A DNA stretch of 64,000 nucleotides from Candidatus Brachythrix odensensis (GCA_016714465.1 JADKDT010000001.1:434001-498000), one strand, 5' to 3'. Counted from the stretch's first letter, positions 17,387-29,622 are shown. Numbers and translations are program-made. The notes: generated from the letters alone by a model not told the origin.

Positions 17387-18328
17387 TTATGCGCTTCGCA
17401 ACTGGCGCAGCGTCGCCGAGCCGAGCCCTTCCACGCGGTCGCGGTGTTCGCGCGACCATCGCAACATCTCGAGGTCCTCTTCGCTGTAGTTGGTCTGATC
17501 ATGCCGGGCGGCGGGCCGGACAATCAGGTGGTCGTAGAGGATCACCCGAATATCGTGATCGGTCAATTCGAAGGGCAGATAGGTCAGGTGGTAGACGTCG
17601 GTGCCCTGATCGAGCAGGGGCGGCAGCACTTCGGACACCCGCAACTGGTCGTAGCTGATGGCAAGGTCGGCCTTTTCAGGGCCATTTGGGAAACTCAATT
17701 GGCGGATGGCAGCCCGATCGAGATGGGCGTCCGCGCGCTTTGATAACGCGATTAATTCATCGACAGCTGACACCGGGGACATGCCGAACAGCAGCAGCCG
17801 GTCGCCAGTGGGGGTCATCTTGTTGAGGCGTTGTTCGAGCGACTCAAGCAGTTCGAGCACAGGCTCCGCAAGACCGGCATCTCGAAATCCGCCATACAGG
17901 CGGGCGCGAACGCCGCATCCGGCGTACAACTCGGCCAGAGCCTCGCTGGCGAGCAGGGCGTGGCAGGCCCGCAGCCCCTGGGTGATGTAGGCCTCGCCGC
18001 GGGAGAACGCGGAGGGCGGGAGCAGCGGGCAAAGCACGGTTTCGAGTCCGTGAGCGAACAGCCGGGCCAGCATGTCGCGCAGGCCGGCGCCGGCAATGTC
18101 GAAATAGCGTTTTGCGTTGACCGGCTCGCCGCCCGAGCGCAGCAAGACGAACCGGCGCGTGCCGTCGCCGGGGGCGACGATCGATACGTGAGCGGCTGAG
18201 ACCGCCTCGCGCAGCCGGGCGACGTCGAGTGACAGCCACTCTGCGAGCGTGGGCGGTGTTCGGTCATAGTCGGATGAACGCAAGCCCAAAAGCGTTTCGA
18301 ACGGGTTTTTGGGCACGTCCTGTTCCAT
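17387..18328 (-). CDS. Rv3378c-like diterpenyl diphosphate-processing enzyme (tuberculosinol/kolavelool synthase family)
   Basis: A 313-residue protein with striking line-by-line likeness to Mycobacterium tuberculosis Rv3378c as I remember it: a DGTRRF motif (D55, R58, R59) matching the active-site DGTRRW, 'FAHGLETVLCPLLPPSAF' matching FEHGIETVISPIF, 'RGEAYITQGLRA' matching RGDRYIVQALEG, and 'IRVILYDHLIVRP' matching LRRILYDHIYLR. Rv3378c has a cis-prenyltransferase fold and turns tuberculosinyl diphosphate into tuberculosinols or tuberculosinyladenosine. A Herpetosiphon (Chloroflexota) homologue makes kolavelool. The gene starts one base after the stop of the class II diterpene cyclase, so the two form a coupled pathway. 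The exact product cannot be read from sequence. Confidence 0.85.
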   Translation of the reverse strand: MEQDVPKNPFETLLGLRSSDYDRTPPTLAEWLSLDVARLREAVSAAHVSIVAPGDGTRRFVLLRSGGEPVNAKRYFDIAGAGLRDMLARLFAHGLETVLCPLLPPSAFSRGEAYITQGLRACHALLASEALAELYAGCGVRARLYGGFRDAGLAEPVLELLESLEQRLNKMTPTGDRLLLFGMSPVSAVDELIALSKRADAHLDRAAIRQLSFPNGPEKADLAISYDQLRVSEVLPPLLDQGTDVYHLTYLPFELTDHDIRVILYDHLIVRPAARHDQTNYSEEDLEMLRWSREHRDRVEGLGSATLRQLRSA

Positions 18329-18329
18329 G

Positions 18330-19835
18330 CTATTTCGCCTGCAATGCGGTCAGCACGGCGGCTTCGACCACCCGAACGGGGCTGTAGAGCTGTTTGCCGA
18401 TCCACAGTTCGGGTCGCGGATCGGCGTAATGCGCCTCAATCCAGGCTTGTCCACGGCGCATCGCCTCACGGGTGCCGGGGAGCTTCGAATGGATGAGCGT
18501 CAGGACGGCGTAGGCGGTCTCCTCTGCGCTGCCAGCCCATTGTCCCCATGAGCCATTCGCGCGCTGCTGGGCCAGCAACCAGCGGTAACTGGGCGTCGTC
18601 TTGGCTCGAACATCCGTGTCGGGGTGGAGGGACAGCGACCTGCTCGCGCAGAACACCGCGTAGAAGGGACTCACATGCCACTTGTCCAACCAGGACCCAT
18701 CGGAACTACGGGAAGCCAGCAGGAAGCTCGTGGCCTTGTCGATCTGCGAGCCATAGCGAGTCTTCCCGTTACATAGAATGAGCGCTTCGAGCACATGCGC
18801 GTTTGCGCTAATCGAGGCGTTGCGCTCGTTTGCCCAGCACACAAATCCGCCATTCGATTCAAAGCGCAGAAGCACAGCCGGATCAGGTGCCTTGCCGGCC
18901 ATGGCCAGCGCTGCCAGAACCAGCCCCGTGTCATCCGAATCCTGCGGAAAGTAGTCTTCGGAGGCCCAGGAATTGCCCCGGACCGGATCCAGCGCGACCT
19001 GTATGCGGCAGACCACGCGCGCGCATACAGGCGCCTCAGCCCACTTCGGATTGACCGATAGCAGGAAGTGTAGTGACCAGGCGGCCTCAAACATGTCGAT
19101 CGCGAAAACGGTGGGCACACCGCCATTATGACGGGCTTGCAGATTGCGCAGCCAAATTGCGCTATGTTCGTCCCATGGCATCTTTCTCAAGGCGGCTGCC
19201 GTGGCGGCTGGTGATTGGCCAAAGTGACCTTGGGGTGAACGTAGCCGCGGGATGATCTCAGGGTTCAAGCTGCCGACCAGGGACTCCAGAGAGTAAATAA
19301 GCGAAGAATGGCCGTGGGTGAGTTGATCGCCCGCGGATCGCACAAGCTTCTCCTGCATCAAATCGATCACATCGCCATAGTTCGGAACCTCAAGACGAAC
19401 GCCGAGTTTGTTCAACGAGTGGATGAGGGTCGGCAACTGGACTTCGAAGCCCACGCTTTCGTGCGTGCCAACCTGCCACCGGGAAAGACTACCAGTGAGA
19501 AATGACAGTGCGCGCGAGGCGGGAAGCGCGCAACGCGCCTTGAGCGCATCGGGAACGCTGCGTAATGCAACCAATCCGGATAGGGTTGGCAATATGTCGT
19601 GGGGGAAGGGCCCAGACCATGAGCCCGATGGGTTTTGGTGTCGTATCAGCCAGTCCAGCGCATCCGGAAAGGCGAGTTGGGCGGGGTTGTCCTTTGCCCG
19701 AACGCGGGCCAGCCAACCTGTGTCGTAGGCGCTCGTCGTCAGAAGGCCGCCGCCAAAGCCGGGGCGATAATCTCGGCCGATTTCGGCGAGAAGATGCTCG
19801 ACTTGATTCGCAACCATTGCTGCCGTCGCCGTCAT
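18330..19835 (-). CDS. Class II diterpene cyclase (halimadienyl/kolavenyl diphosphate synthase-like, Rv3377c family)
   Basis: A 501-residue protein when started at the second ATG (19835), the same length as Rv3377c as I recall; an ATG at 19856 is also possible. It has the class II DxDD motif, DSDDTGL, near residue 300, which protonates the terminal alkene of geranylgeranyl diphosphate, and the SAYDTGWLARV motif shared with plant copalyl diphosphate synthases. QW-like repeats are visible (ANGSWGQW, SDGSWLDKW, NPSGSWSG). It lacks the class I DDxxD, so it should yield a bicyclic diphosphate that the downstream Rv3378c-like enzyme dephosphorylates or transfers. No geranylgeranyl diphosphate synthase gene is in the window. 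It is divergent from a sensor kinase gene. Confidence 0.92.
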   Translation of the reverse strand: MTATAAMVANQVEHLLAEIGRDYRPGFGGGLLTTSAYDTGWLARVRAKDNPAQLAFPDALDWLIRHQNPSGSWSGPFPHDILPTLSGLVALRSVPDALKARCALPASRALSFLTGSLSRWQVGTHESVGFEVQLPTLIHSLNKLGVRLEVPNYGDVIDLMQEKLVRSAGDQLTHGHSSLIYSLESLVGSLNPEIIPRLRSPQGHFGQSPAATAAALRKMPWDEHSAIWLRNLQARHNGGVPTVFAIDMFEAAWSLHFLLSVNPKWAEAPVCARVVCRIQVALDPVRGNSWASEDYFPQDSDDTGLVLAALAMAGKAPDPAVLLRFESNGGFVCWANERNASISANAHVLEALILCNGKTRYGSQIDKATSFLLASRSSDGSWLDKWHVSPFYAVFCASRSLSLHPDTDVRAKTTPSYRWLLAQQRANGSWGQWAGSAEETAYAVLTLIHSKLPGTREAMRRGQAWIEAHYADPRPELWIGKQLYSPVRVVEAAVLTALQAK

Positions 19836-19936
19836 TACATAACGATTATAATGCAAACGTGATAGGAGATGGGATCCCTGCCAAATCGCTTTTGCGATCG
19901 TCTCTCAACGCGACTCCGAGCGCGCAGACGATCAAG

Positions 19937-21245
19937 ATGCGGGCACTCAACTTCCTCATTGGCGCGACCGTGATCGGCCTGATCACGCAAGTCTACTTGT
20001 CCGGAGGGTCGCTGGGGGACTTTGCCGTCCTGCTGTGTCTGATCGTGCTTGTTTTCATCCGGTGGCAATTCCAGCAGGGCAGGCTGATGAATGCCCATCT
20101 CTGGGTTTTCGCGGTTATCAATGTGATTTCCGTGTTATTTGCGCTAACCAGCCCGTCCAGCGTTGTTATTGTGCTTGCCGCGCCGCTTGCGGCACTTACC
20201 ATGGCAGTGCTTTGGTTACCGCGCAAGTTCATGACGTTGCTGACGGTGTCCGCTCCGGTGCTGATGGCGATTATCAATCTCATCGGACACGGCGCAGGAA
20301 ATGGCCCGCGGCCAGTTTCGCGAAGCCGTGTATCTGACAATCTGTGTTTTTATCGTTGGGCTTGTCGTAGCGCAGTTTGTCCGGCAGTTCTCGGTCTGGC
20401 TGGTTGAGCTCAACGACCGGGCGGCTGAGGACAACCTCAAACTGCAGATTGCGCGCGACACCCTCGAGCATCAGGTCGCCGAACGCACCCGTCAGTTGCA
20501 GGAACAGAATGCCAGCCTTGACGCGGCGCGCCTGGAGGCGCTGCGCCTGTCGCGGGTCAAGACCGACTTCCTGGCTACCATGAGCCATGAGATTCGGACG
20601 CCGATGAACGGCATCCTGGGCATGTCGGAATTGCTTCTGAATATGCCGCTCCACCCCAAGCAGCGTGACTATGCCCAGACCGTTTACGATTCGGGCGAGG
20701 CCCTCATGACGGTCATCAACGAGATCCTCGATTATTCGCGCCTGGAAGCTGGCAGCATGCATTTTGAAGTGGTGGATTGCGATCCGCGCCCGATTTGCCA
20801 GGATGTGCTTCGCCTGATGAGCGCGCGGGCGACCGAAAAGTCGATCGCGCTTCGGCCGCTCGAGGTCGAGGGAGTGGCGCAATGCTGCCGCGCCGACCCG
20901 GCGCGTCTGCGTCAGGTGATGCTGAATCTGGTCGGGAATGCGGTCAAATTTACCGACCGGGGTGAAATCAGCGTGCGCGTAACGCGCCGTGAAGGCCAGA
21001 TTCGCTTCGTTGTGCAGGATACTGGGGTTGGAATTGGCACAGAGTATCAGAATCAGTTGTTCCAGCCCTTCACCCAGGCAGATGTCTCAAGCACGCGCGC
21101 CTACGGCGGGAGCGGCCTCGGCCTGGCCATCTGCAAGCAACTCGTCGAGCGGATGGAAGGGGAAATCGGTTTCGAGAGCGCGCTCGGGAAAGGGTCAAGT
21201 TTCTGGTTCTGGCTGCCCGCCTGTGATGGCGCGTCGGATGTCTGA
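19937..21245 (+). pseudogene. Membrane histidine kinase, split by one frameshift
   Basis: The first part (from ATG 19937 to about 20295) encodes five hydrophobic segments, from MRALNFLIGATVIGLITQVY to VSAPVLMAIINLIGHGAG. The rest, in a frame one base further on (from about 20300), encodes the sixth segment (EAVYLTICVFIVGLVVAQF), a coiled coil (LEHQVAERTRQLQEQNASLD), HisKA with the phospho-acceptor in FLATMSHEIRTPMNGILG, and HATPase_c (NLVGNAVKFTD, DTGVGIG, GGSGLGLAICKQLVE). Joined with a single-base shift near 20295 it is a normal kinase of about 435 residues. There is no receiver domain and no adjacent regulator. A GTG at 19859 is an alternative start. The shift is either a mutation or a sequence error. 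Confidence 0.85.
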
Positions 21246-21250
21246 GAAGC

Positions 21251-22626
<1,376 letters not shown>

Positions 22627-22630
<4 letters not shown>

Positions 22631-23279
22631 CGGGTGCTGTCCTCCGTCTTTCGCCGTTCCGCGACAAGCTCCGTCAGGCGGGCCGAGCCCTCTGTCTCTC
22701 GCTCGCGCAGACCTGCGACGACGCCCGCCTGATTGGACGCCGGTTGGTTCTGGCTCACCTTCCATTTGCCGGTCATGCGGGCGATCGAGAGTTCAATCCC
22801 CACGATGCCCTGCATCAGTTTCCCGGTGTAGTCCCCGGGCGCATCGGACACATGCCAGGGCTCGATTTGGTCGGCCTCATGCGTCGCCGTGAGCGCCTCG
22901 AGATGCGGGCGCAGCCAGGCCGGGTCGTCGATGACCCGCAGCGAACCGTACACGTGGACGACAGCGTAGTTCCAGGTCGGGACGACCTTGCCCGTCTCCT
23001 GCTTGGTCGCGTACCATCCGGGGGTGATGTAGCTGTCCGGCCCCTGGAAGATGGCGAGCGCGGCGACGCGCGGATCGAAATCCTTCCAGATCGGGTTGGC
23101 CCGCGCAACGTGTCCGCGCAGGATCCCGTGCGGACCGTCGTCGGCGTGCAGCCGCAGCGGAATATGGTTGGCGTTGAGGCCGTCAGGGTCAGCGTCACCA
23201 GGGTTGCCAAAGGATGGGCGTTGACAAGCGCGCGCAGAACCTCGGGGCGCGATTCATCGAAATGGGAGGGGATGTACAT
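22627..23279 (-). pseudogene. PaiB-like FMN-binding protein, single frameshift
   Basis: The N-terminus MYIPSHFDESRPEVLRALVN from ATG 23279 is typical of PaiB/FMN-binding negative regulators. After LATLVTL the original frame becomes nonsense, but the frame one base away continues DPDGLNANHIPLRLHADD, then FQGPDSYITPGWYATKQETGK, TWNYAVVHVYG and the family C-terminus KLMQGIVGIELSIARMTGKWK. One missing base near 23190 explains everything. The repaired protein would be about 217 residues, normal for the family. Its stop overlaps the cysS start. The surviving C-terminal frame begins too late to give a working protein by itself. Confidence 0.88.
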
Positions 23280-23351
23280 CAGGACGCCGAGCCTACCACC
23301 ACGCGCGCGACCACGCATCGCCACCCGCTTTGGCGGATCGACATACCAGGG

Positions 23352-26300
23352 CTAACGCATCACCACGGGCAACAGGGCATAGCGCGTGCTGGACTCATAC
23401 GCCCCCATATCGAAGGCAGCCCCAAATGGGCGCCCGCGGTTGTCCAGATCCGCCGCCAGCCCCGAAAGCGCAGGCATCGAAGGCAGGCGAGCCGGGTTGA
23501 AGCCGGTAGTTTTCGCCGGCTCCCGGCGCGATGCCAACGGATTTGCAGACGCGCCGGCCGTGCCGCCCTGATCGATATTGCAGACCGCCTTCGTCAGCGC
23601 GCCAAAGGAGGCGGTGCTGTTGCCATAAATGATCGTGTTGTAGACGTAACTCTGCGCGGCGCCGGGCGAGAAACCCGACCCGCCGGTATTGTTGGCGGCC
23701 GTGACGTGGGTGAAGGTCATGGCCCCGCCCCGTTGCGAATCCCCGCGCCAAACGCCAACTGGCTGGTATTGCTGTAGATCAGGGTATTGCTGATCCACGA
23801 TCGGGCCGATGCGCCCTCCTGGTAGAAGCGCGCCGCCGCGCCTAGCCGTGTTGCGGTGAAGATACGTGCCATTGATCGACACCGCGCTGGCGCTGGCGAA
23901 TACTGCGCCGCCATTTCCGTTTGTGCCCGTGCTGCTGATCGCGCTGTTGCCGGATAGCCGGCTGCACTGGGTCGTCAACGCGTTGCAGTTGGTCGCCTGC
24001 GGCGCCTGCGAGGCAACGGTGTCCCCGCGTTCAGCGGCTGTCGGGTGGACCGGCGCGAGCGCGACCGCGGCGTCGACATCGATCCGCACGGTCGAGGTAA
24101 AGGCGGCGATCGCGCCGCCGTCGCCGGCCCGGGCCTGATTGTCGCGGTAGACGCAGTTGTCGGATTGGAGCAGGCTCCCTCGCAGGAGAACGGCCCCTCC
24201 GCTTCCGGCAGATGCGCTGTTGCCGCTGCCGATGGCGCCAAAATCAACGCCATCGCACTCCACGCGCGGGCTGTCTGTGGCGTGGATCGCGCCGCCGTTT
24301 GCAGCGACATTCGCCAGAACTTGCGGCCGCGTGTTGAAAAAGTCATCCAGCCAGATTCTCGATCCGCCGGCCAGAAAGAACGCCCCGCCGTTGCCGCCGG
24401 CGTGATTCGATGCCGCTTGAAACTGGCCGTATACATCAAAGTACGCGCCAGCGCCGGCGTGAGCGCCGCCGCCGTCGCCGCCCGCGTCGTTGGCGCTCAA
24501 GGTGAGCGTCTGTCCCGCAGTAGCGTGCAGCCTTACTGAGGTTGCGTTGGACACGTGCAGCGCGCCGCCATTGCCGCCGGCGGTATTGGCGTCCAGATGA
24601 CTGGCCCGATCGCCGCTCGCCGCAAAGCTCGCCGTCCCGCGCCGGATACTGCCACGGCGCCGCCATTGCCGCCGGCGCCGTTGTAGCGGAAGTCAAACCA
24701 GCCCGTGGCGTCAAGCGCGCCGCTGTCCAGGTAGATCGCGCCGCCGTGGATGGAAGCAGTGTTGCTCTGGAACGTTGCGGCGTTGACGTCGATGGCGGCC
24801 GCATTGGTCCCGGCAATGGCGCCACCCACGCCGTTGCCGGCGCGATTGTTGACGAAGGTTGACCCGCCGAGGACATTCAGCGCGCTGGAACCGAAGAGAC
24901 GCGCGCCGCCGCCCAGATTCGCCGCCGTGTTTGAGCTGACGCGCGTGTTGGCCAGAGTGACGGTGGAATCATAGATGTACAAACCCGCCCCCCGGCCATC
25001 GAAGGCCGATGGCGCGACATGGCGTTCGATCTGGCTGTTGGTCGCGGTCAGATAGCTGCCGGCCCGCACGTAGGCGCCGCCGCCATAGCCCGTGGCAGGA
25101 TTGGACAACGTATTGCCGCTGATCACCGTATTGCTGAGCCACGCGTGGGTGTTGTTGATGAGATACAACCCGGCGCCGTTGAGCCCGGTGGTCGAGATGC
25201 TGTTGGATTGATTCAGCTCTGATCCGCCGACGGAGGCCCCGGTCAGGGTGATGGCGCTGGCGCTGGCATACATCCCGCCGCCCGAATTGGCCGCATCGTT
25301 GTTGATGATGCGGCCGGCGAAGGCAACCGCGCTGCCGTCGGCATAGATCCCCGCGCCCAGGATCGCGGTGTTGCCATTGCCCGCCTGGCCGTCATAGCCA
25401 ACATTCGTGCCGGTCAATGCCGAGAAGACGCTGCCGTTGGCCAGATACAACCCCCCGCCATTGTTGGCCGCCTTGTTCTGCAGGATGGTGGAATTACCGC
25501 CCAGCGATGCGATGGAGGCATGGTCGGCGTAGATGCCCGCGCCGTCATAGGCGGCATTGCAGCATGGCGAGCTCTCGCCGATAAAGCTGGAGGCCGTCAT
25601 CGTGACGAGCGCGCCGCCCGTGGCGAAGATCGCGCCTCCGCGCCCGGTCGCGCCCATGGCCTGGTTGGCATGCATGTCGGCGCCGCTCAGAAACAATGTG
25701 CCGCCGCTGACCATTGCGCCGCCCCCGTCGGTGGTTGAACAATTCCCAGTCAGGTCGCTGCTGGTGTCGAGCGCGTTGAGCCGGCCGAACACGATTGCGC
25801 CGCCGCCCGCGGTGCCGGTGTTGTGTTGGACGAGCGATCCGTTGGTCAGCGTGACCTGGCTGCCGCCCCGATGACATCCCGCCGCCGCTCGCGCCATTGT
25901 TGTGCGTCAGGCGGGTGTTACTCAGGGTGGCCTGGCTGCTCCTGCCAACATCGATTCCGGCGCCAAACGATGAGCCCCAGCCGAAGGTCAGGTTGCGAAA
26001 CGTCACAATGGCGCCGCCCGACATGTCCACGACGCTTCCCGCGACGGCGCCGTCAACGCGCGATCGGGCACCCGGCGTGAGAGCGGCGCATGTCGCGTCA
26101 TATCCGCCTTCGATCGTGATGATCTTGTCGCCCCCGATGTCGATGTTCTCGGCAAAGAAGTCCGCCGCCACCCGCACAGTGGCGCCATTTGAGGCGGCGT
26201 TGATGCCTTCCTGCACGGTGTTGTAGGCGCACACCCCGTCCACGCCGACGCGGAAAGCGGCCGGGGCCACGGGCGCGAGAATGGCGGAGCGCGGCGTGGC

Positions 26301-28799
26301 GCGGGCGTCTTCCACCTCGTCCGCGATAAGGGCCCGCACGTCATCGCCGGCGCTCGCGGCAAAGGCAATGACAGCCTCCGGGCCGGCATTTTCGGGCCGC
26401 GTCGAAGTCGCGCAGCGCCTCGGCAATCCGGTTCGCGCGCGCCCGATCCGCCGCGAGTGGCGAAGTGGGTTCTTCCAGCATGCGCTGCCAACGCTGCCCG
26501 GCGCTCTCCGGCGCGCCCGCCTCCGGGGTCGGCGTCAACCATTGGTCGCCTTCAGAATTGAGCTCGGCCGCGCCATCCGGTGTCTCGCCGTTTGGCCCCA
26601 GCGGTGTCTTCTCGACCGTGATCTGGCACACGCCGGCGTTCACTTCCCGGCACCCCTCGCACGCCAGCGAAAAGTCCTGGGGGCCATTCGGCACCGCGGC
26701 GCCTTTCACCCGAACAAGCCAGGTGCCTTTCTCCGGGGTTGGAACGGTGACCTGTTCCTGGTTGTCGCGCGTGTTGATGCCGCGGGTGGCGGTGATGGCC
26801 GGCGTGGCCGGATTGAGGACCCATGGCCGCCACAGCGTGCCACTGGGCGCGACAAGTTCGAGATCCAGATCGTTGATGAGCGTTGGGTTCGCGTTGAAGG
26901 TGGCCTCGAAGTCATCCCAGGCCAATGACACCTGCGCGGCCGGGACATCCGTCACCGGGAATGCGTAGACCAGAGTTTCGCCGTCGTCGATGTTTGCCTG
27001 GACCAGTCCTCGCCGACCAATCAGATCGACCGCTTCCTGCAATCGGGCCTGGCCGTAGCCCCACTGATAATCAGGACCGGGATTGCCGAAGTCGCTGGCG
27101 GTCTGGATCAGAATGGCCTTGGCGCTGGACGGCCAAAAATTACCGCTGACGCTGTAGGCGGCGCGATATTTCTCGAGCATCAGGGCCGTTCCTCCGCCAC
27201 CGCGGCCGTCGCCGACGACGTGCCGCACAGGACTTATGCGCGTTAACCGGGCTGTTGTCGGTTGATTTGACGCCAAAATCACCTGTCGTCTGGCAACCAC
27301 CCGCGACGATGGTGGGTTTGAGGCGGCCGTCCTGGGTTGGACCCCATGAACTGAACGAAGTCATTGAGTTGTCGTTTGTGTTCGATGCGCCAACCTGAAT
27401 TGGGTTCTTGGCGGCCGCGGGGGGCGCAATCGAGCCATACGTGTCGCTGCACGAGTTGGTCTGATTGCGCTCGTTGCCGGCGGCCCAGGTCGTGACGTAC
27501 TTGTCGCCAAGACCGACGGCGCTGTTTCCGCCGCGCACGATCTGGTCGATCAGGGCGGAGGATGCCCCGTACTTGCCCATGAGCAGGGTGCAGCTCAGCG
27601 GATAGTTGGCATACACGCTCGCGCCCAGACTCGCCGTGCCGATATCGGCCCCATAGGTGTTCTGCGCCTGGGCGGAGTCGCGCTCGATGTCGGGCACATT
27701 CTGGTAGTAGAACGGGCCCGTCCCGGTGAAGCTGGCGGCGTACGAGATCAGGTCGGTGTTGGTCGCCACCCCGCGCCATTGCAGCGCCGTTCCGCCCTGG
27801 GAGGCGCTGTTGGCGCCGCTCCCACCGATAGTGCCGGCCACATGGGTCGAATGCTCGTTGATGGCCCCGGCATCGCCGGCCGTCACCCGGGCGCCAAAAT
27901 CGGCGTGGGCGCCCACGCGCCCGCTGTCATAGACCAGCACATCGATGCCCGTGCCATCCAGGCCATAGGGCGCGGCTTGGAGCGCGTTCACGCCCAGCTG
28001 CTCGCGGATGCCATCATTGGCGGGGCGCAGCGGCAATTCGGCGGCCTCGACCCACTGAACGGCATCTTCACCGGCCAACGCGCGAAGGCCGCCCGGAGGG
28101 ATCTCGACCATCAGCATTCGAATGCCTTCGACCATGCCCGAGACCAGGCCGCCGTGCTTCTCCACCAGCGCGCGCCCGGCTTCCAGCGTCTCGTCGGGAT
28201 GCATGACCACGGTCACGGCCACGTCCCCGTGGGCGGCGAGGGTCAACGGTCCCACAGCCCGGCCCGGATCTGCGGGTCGAGCTTGTCATCGGTGGTCAAA
28301 TCGCCCGCCCAGGTCACGCCCGGCAGATCGAGAAGCGCGGCGGGATTCGACCCGGGCACGGACGCGATCCAGGCCTTGTCCGGAAGATAGGCCAGCAAGC
28401 TCAGCCCGGCCCGTTCGCTCCGGCCCTGGCCGCCTTGCGCGGGATGATGTCGAGCTGGACGATGACATGAATGCGGGCGCGGCCGGGTTGAGCCAATGCC
28501 GCCAGCGTCTGGCGCAGATCGACAGGCGACGGCGTGCCCGGCGCAAATTCGCGCGATTTCAGATGGATCGCCGGGCTGCTTTCGCTTCCCGTTTCGGGTT
28601 GAGGCGGCGTTACCGCCGCGGCAGGTGGCTCGGCAAACGTCAGCGCGGGGCTCGGATTCAGGCCGAGCAGGGCGAGGGTCAGCGGCAGGGTCAAGACGGC
28701 CCGCGCGCACCGGCGCAGCGCGCGTGTGGCGTTCACACCCGTTCCGCAGCGCGCGGAAAGATTGCTCGTCTGACGCGAGACGCTGAAAATGCTGAACAT
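23352..28799 (-). pseudogene. Subtilisin-like (S8) protease fused to a beta-helix, multiply frameshifted
   Basis: Read across frames this is one gene of about 1,800 codons. It has a signal peptide (ARAVLTLPLTLALLGL, near 28700-28650), a prodomain-like stretch (LLAYLPDKAWIASVPG), then the S8 catalytic Asp in VLVYDSG (27926-27928), His in HSTHVAGTIGG (27842-27844) and Ser in CGTSSATAA (27216-27218). A C-terminal domain follows (VSLAWDDFEATFNANP, NDLDLELVAPSG), then from about 26.3 kb a beta-helix with many GGG turns, and the end DMGAYES...ALLPVVMR. Frame changes are needed near 28.43, 28.25, 27.29-27.19 (more than one), 26.39, 25.88, 24.64, 23.83 and 23.73 kb. At 26.39 the cause is one extra A in an A4 run. 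Either a decayed gene or a badly polished consensus. Confidence 0.8.
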
Positions 28800-28859
28800 A
28801 TTGCAGTGTAGTGTATTTGGCTTCTGGTGATGCGCAAGTTCTGCGCTCGGCGCGGCGGC

Positions 28860-29204
28860 CTACCACCAGGCCGGTTTGGGGATGCGCACGCAGACCTGAC
28901 CCGTCCGGATTTCCACCGCATATCGGGCAAGGCGGCCGCCCTCGCCGCGCGGCCAGGCGCACTCGCCGCTGCCAAGGTCATAGCGGTAGTGGTGCATCGG
29001 GCAGATCACCTGCCCGCGCACGATCAGCCCGTCAGCCAGATTCCCCATCGCATGCGGGCAGACCATGTCGAAGGCGACGATGCGGCCATCGTCCAGGCGC
29101 GCGACGACGGCGTGGCGGCCGTTCGCGACGACATGGCGGGGTTCGTTGGGCTCAAGATCGTCGAGCGCGGCGACCGGGATGAACGCGTCCTCGGCAGTGG
29201 ACAT
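28860..29204 (-). CDS. Rieske-type [2Fe-2S] ferredoxin
   Basis: A 114-residue protein from ATG 29204. The Rieske ligands are complete: C49-x-H51 in VCPHAMGNLADG and C68-xx-H71 in ICPMHHYRYDLGSGEC. The single-domain layout and the YRYDLGSGEC end fit the soluble ferredoxins that feed electrons to Rieske oxygenases or nitrite reductases; no signal peptide or membrane anchor is seen. No oxygenase subunit lies next to it, so its partner is unknown. A palindrome lies 14 bases upstream of its start. Confidence 0.93.
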   Translation of the reverse strand: MSTAEDAFIPVAALDDLEPNEPRHVVANGRHAVVARLDDGRIVAFDMVCPHAMGNLADGLIVRGQVICPMHHYRYDLGSGECAWPRGEGGRLARYAVEIRTGQVCVRIPKPAWW

Positions 29205-29218
29205 AGGGCGTATTCTCT

Positions 29219-29263
29219 CCGGAAGCGGCATCCCCCGGCTCCGCCGGGGGATGCCGCTTCCGG
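29219..29263. repeat. Intergenic palindrome, GGCG-apex family (copy 2)
   Basis: Perfect inverted repeat with 20-base arms (left arm begins ccggaagcggcat) and apex CCCCCGG-ctccg-CCGGGGG. It lies between the divergent Rieske and toxin-antitoxin genes, where a terminator role is unlikely. Confidence 0.9.
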
Positions 29264-29311
29264 AAACCCATTCCGGCAGGCGCGTTGAGGGTAGATCTGA
29301 CTACGGCGCGC

Positions 29312-29340
29312 TTGACTAATTGCTTAGCTATGGTTAAACT
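29312..29340 (+). promoter_or_regulatory. Sigma-70-type promoter giving a probable leaderless toxin-antitoxin mRNA
   Basis: TTGACT at 29312-29317 and TAAACT at 29335-29340 are 17 bases apart. The antitoxin ATG follows the -10 box after only six bases and has no purine-rich ribosome site, so the transcript would start at or next to the A of ATG. Short inverted words (ttag...ctaa, 29324-29342) overlap the -10 and could be the autoregulatory operator. Confidence 0.55.
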
Positions 29341-29346
29341 AACCCC

Positions 29347-29622
29347 ATGGTCGTCAACATTCACCAAGCCAAGACCCAACTCTCCCAGCTCCTCAAGCGA
29401 ATCGCTCTCGGCGAGACCATCTACATCGCCCGGGACGGAACACCGGTGGCGCAGCTCGTCCCCATTCCGAACCAGACGGTCACGCGCCTGCCCGATCTGG
29501 CGAAAGACGCGCTCTGGGTGGCCGAGGATTGGGATAGCCCCGAAACCAACGCCAAGGTGGCCGGCATGTTTGCTGGAACGCCACCAGCGCCGGCGCGCAA
29601 GCCGAGGGCTCCGCGATCATGA
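29347..29622 (+). CDS. Phd/YefM-family antitoxin
   Basis: A 91-residue protein starting MVVNIHQAKTQLSQLLKRIALGETIYIARDG, the classic Phd/YefM N-terminal DNA-binding fold (INIHEAKT..LS.LL..V..GE). The C-terminal part (WVAEDWDSPETNAKVAGMFAG) would be the toxin-neutralising tail. Phd antitoxins bind their own promoter and block the partner PIN RNase. The toxin ATG overlaps its stop (ATGA). It appears to be translated from a leaderless message. Confidence 0.92.
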   Translation: MVVNIHQAKTQLSQLLKRIALGETIYIARDGTPVAQLVPIPNQTVTRLPDLAKDALWVAEDWDSPETNAKVAGMFAGTPPAPARKPRAPRS

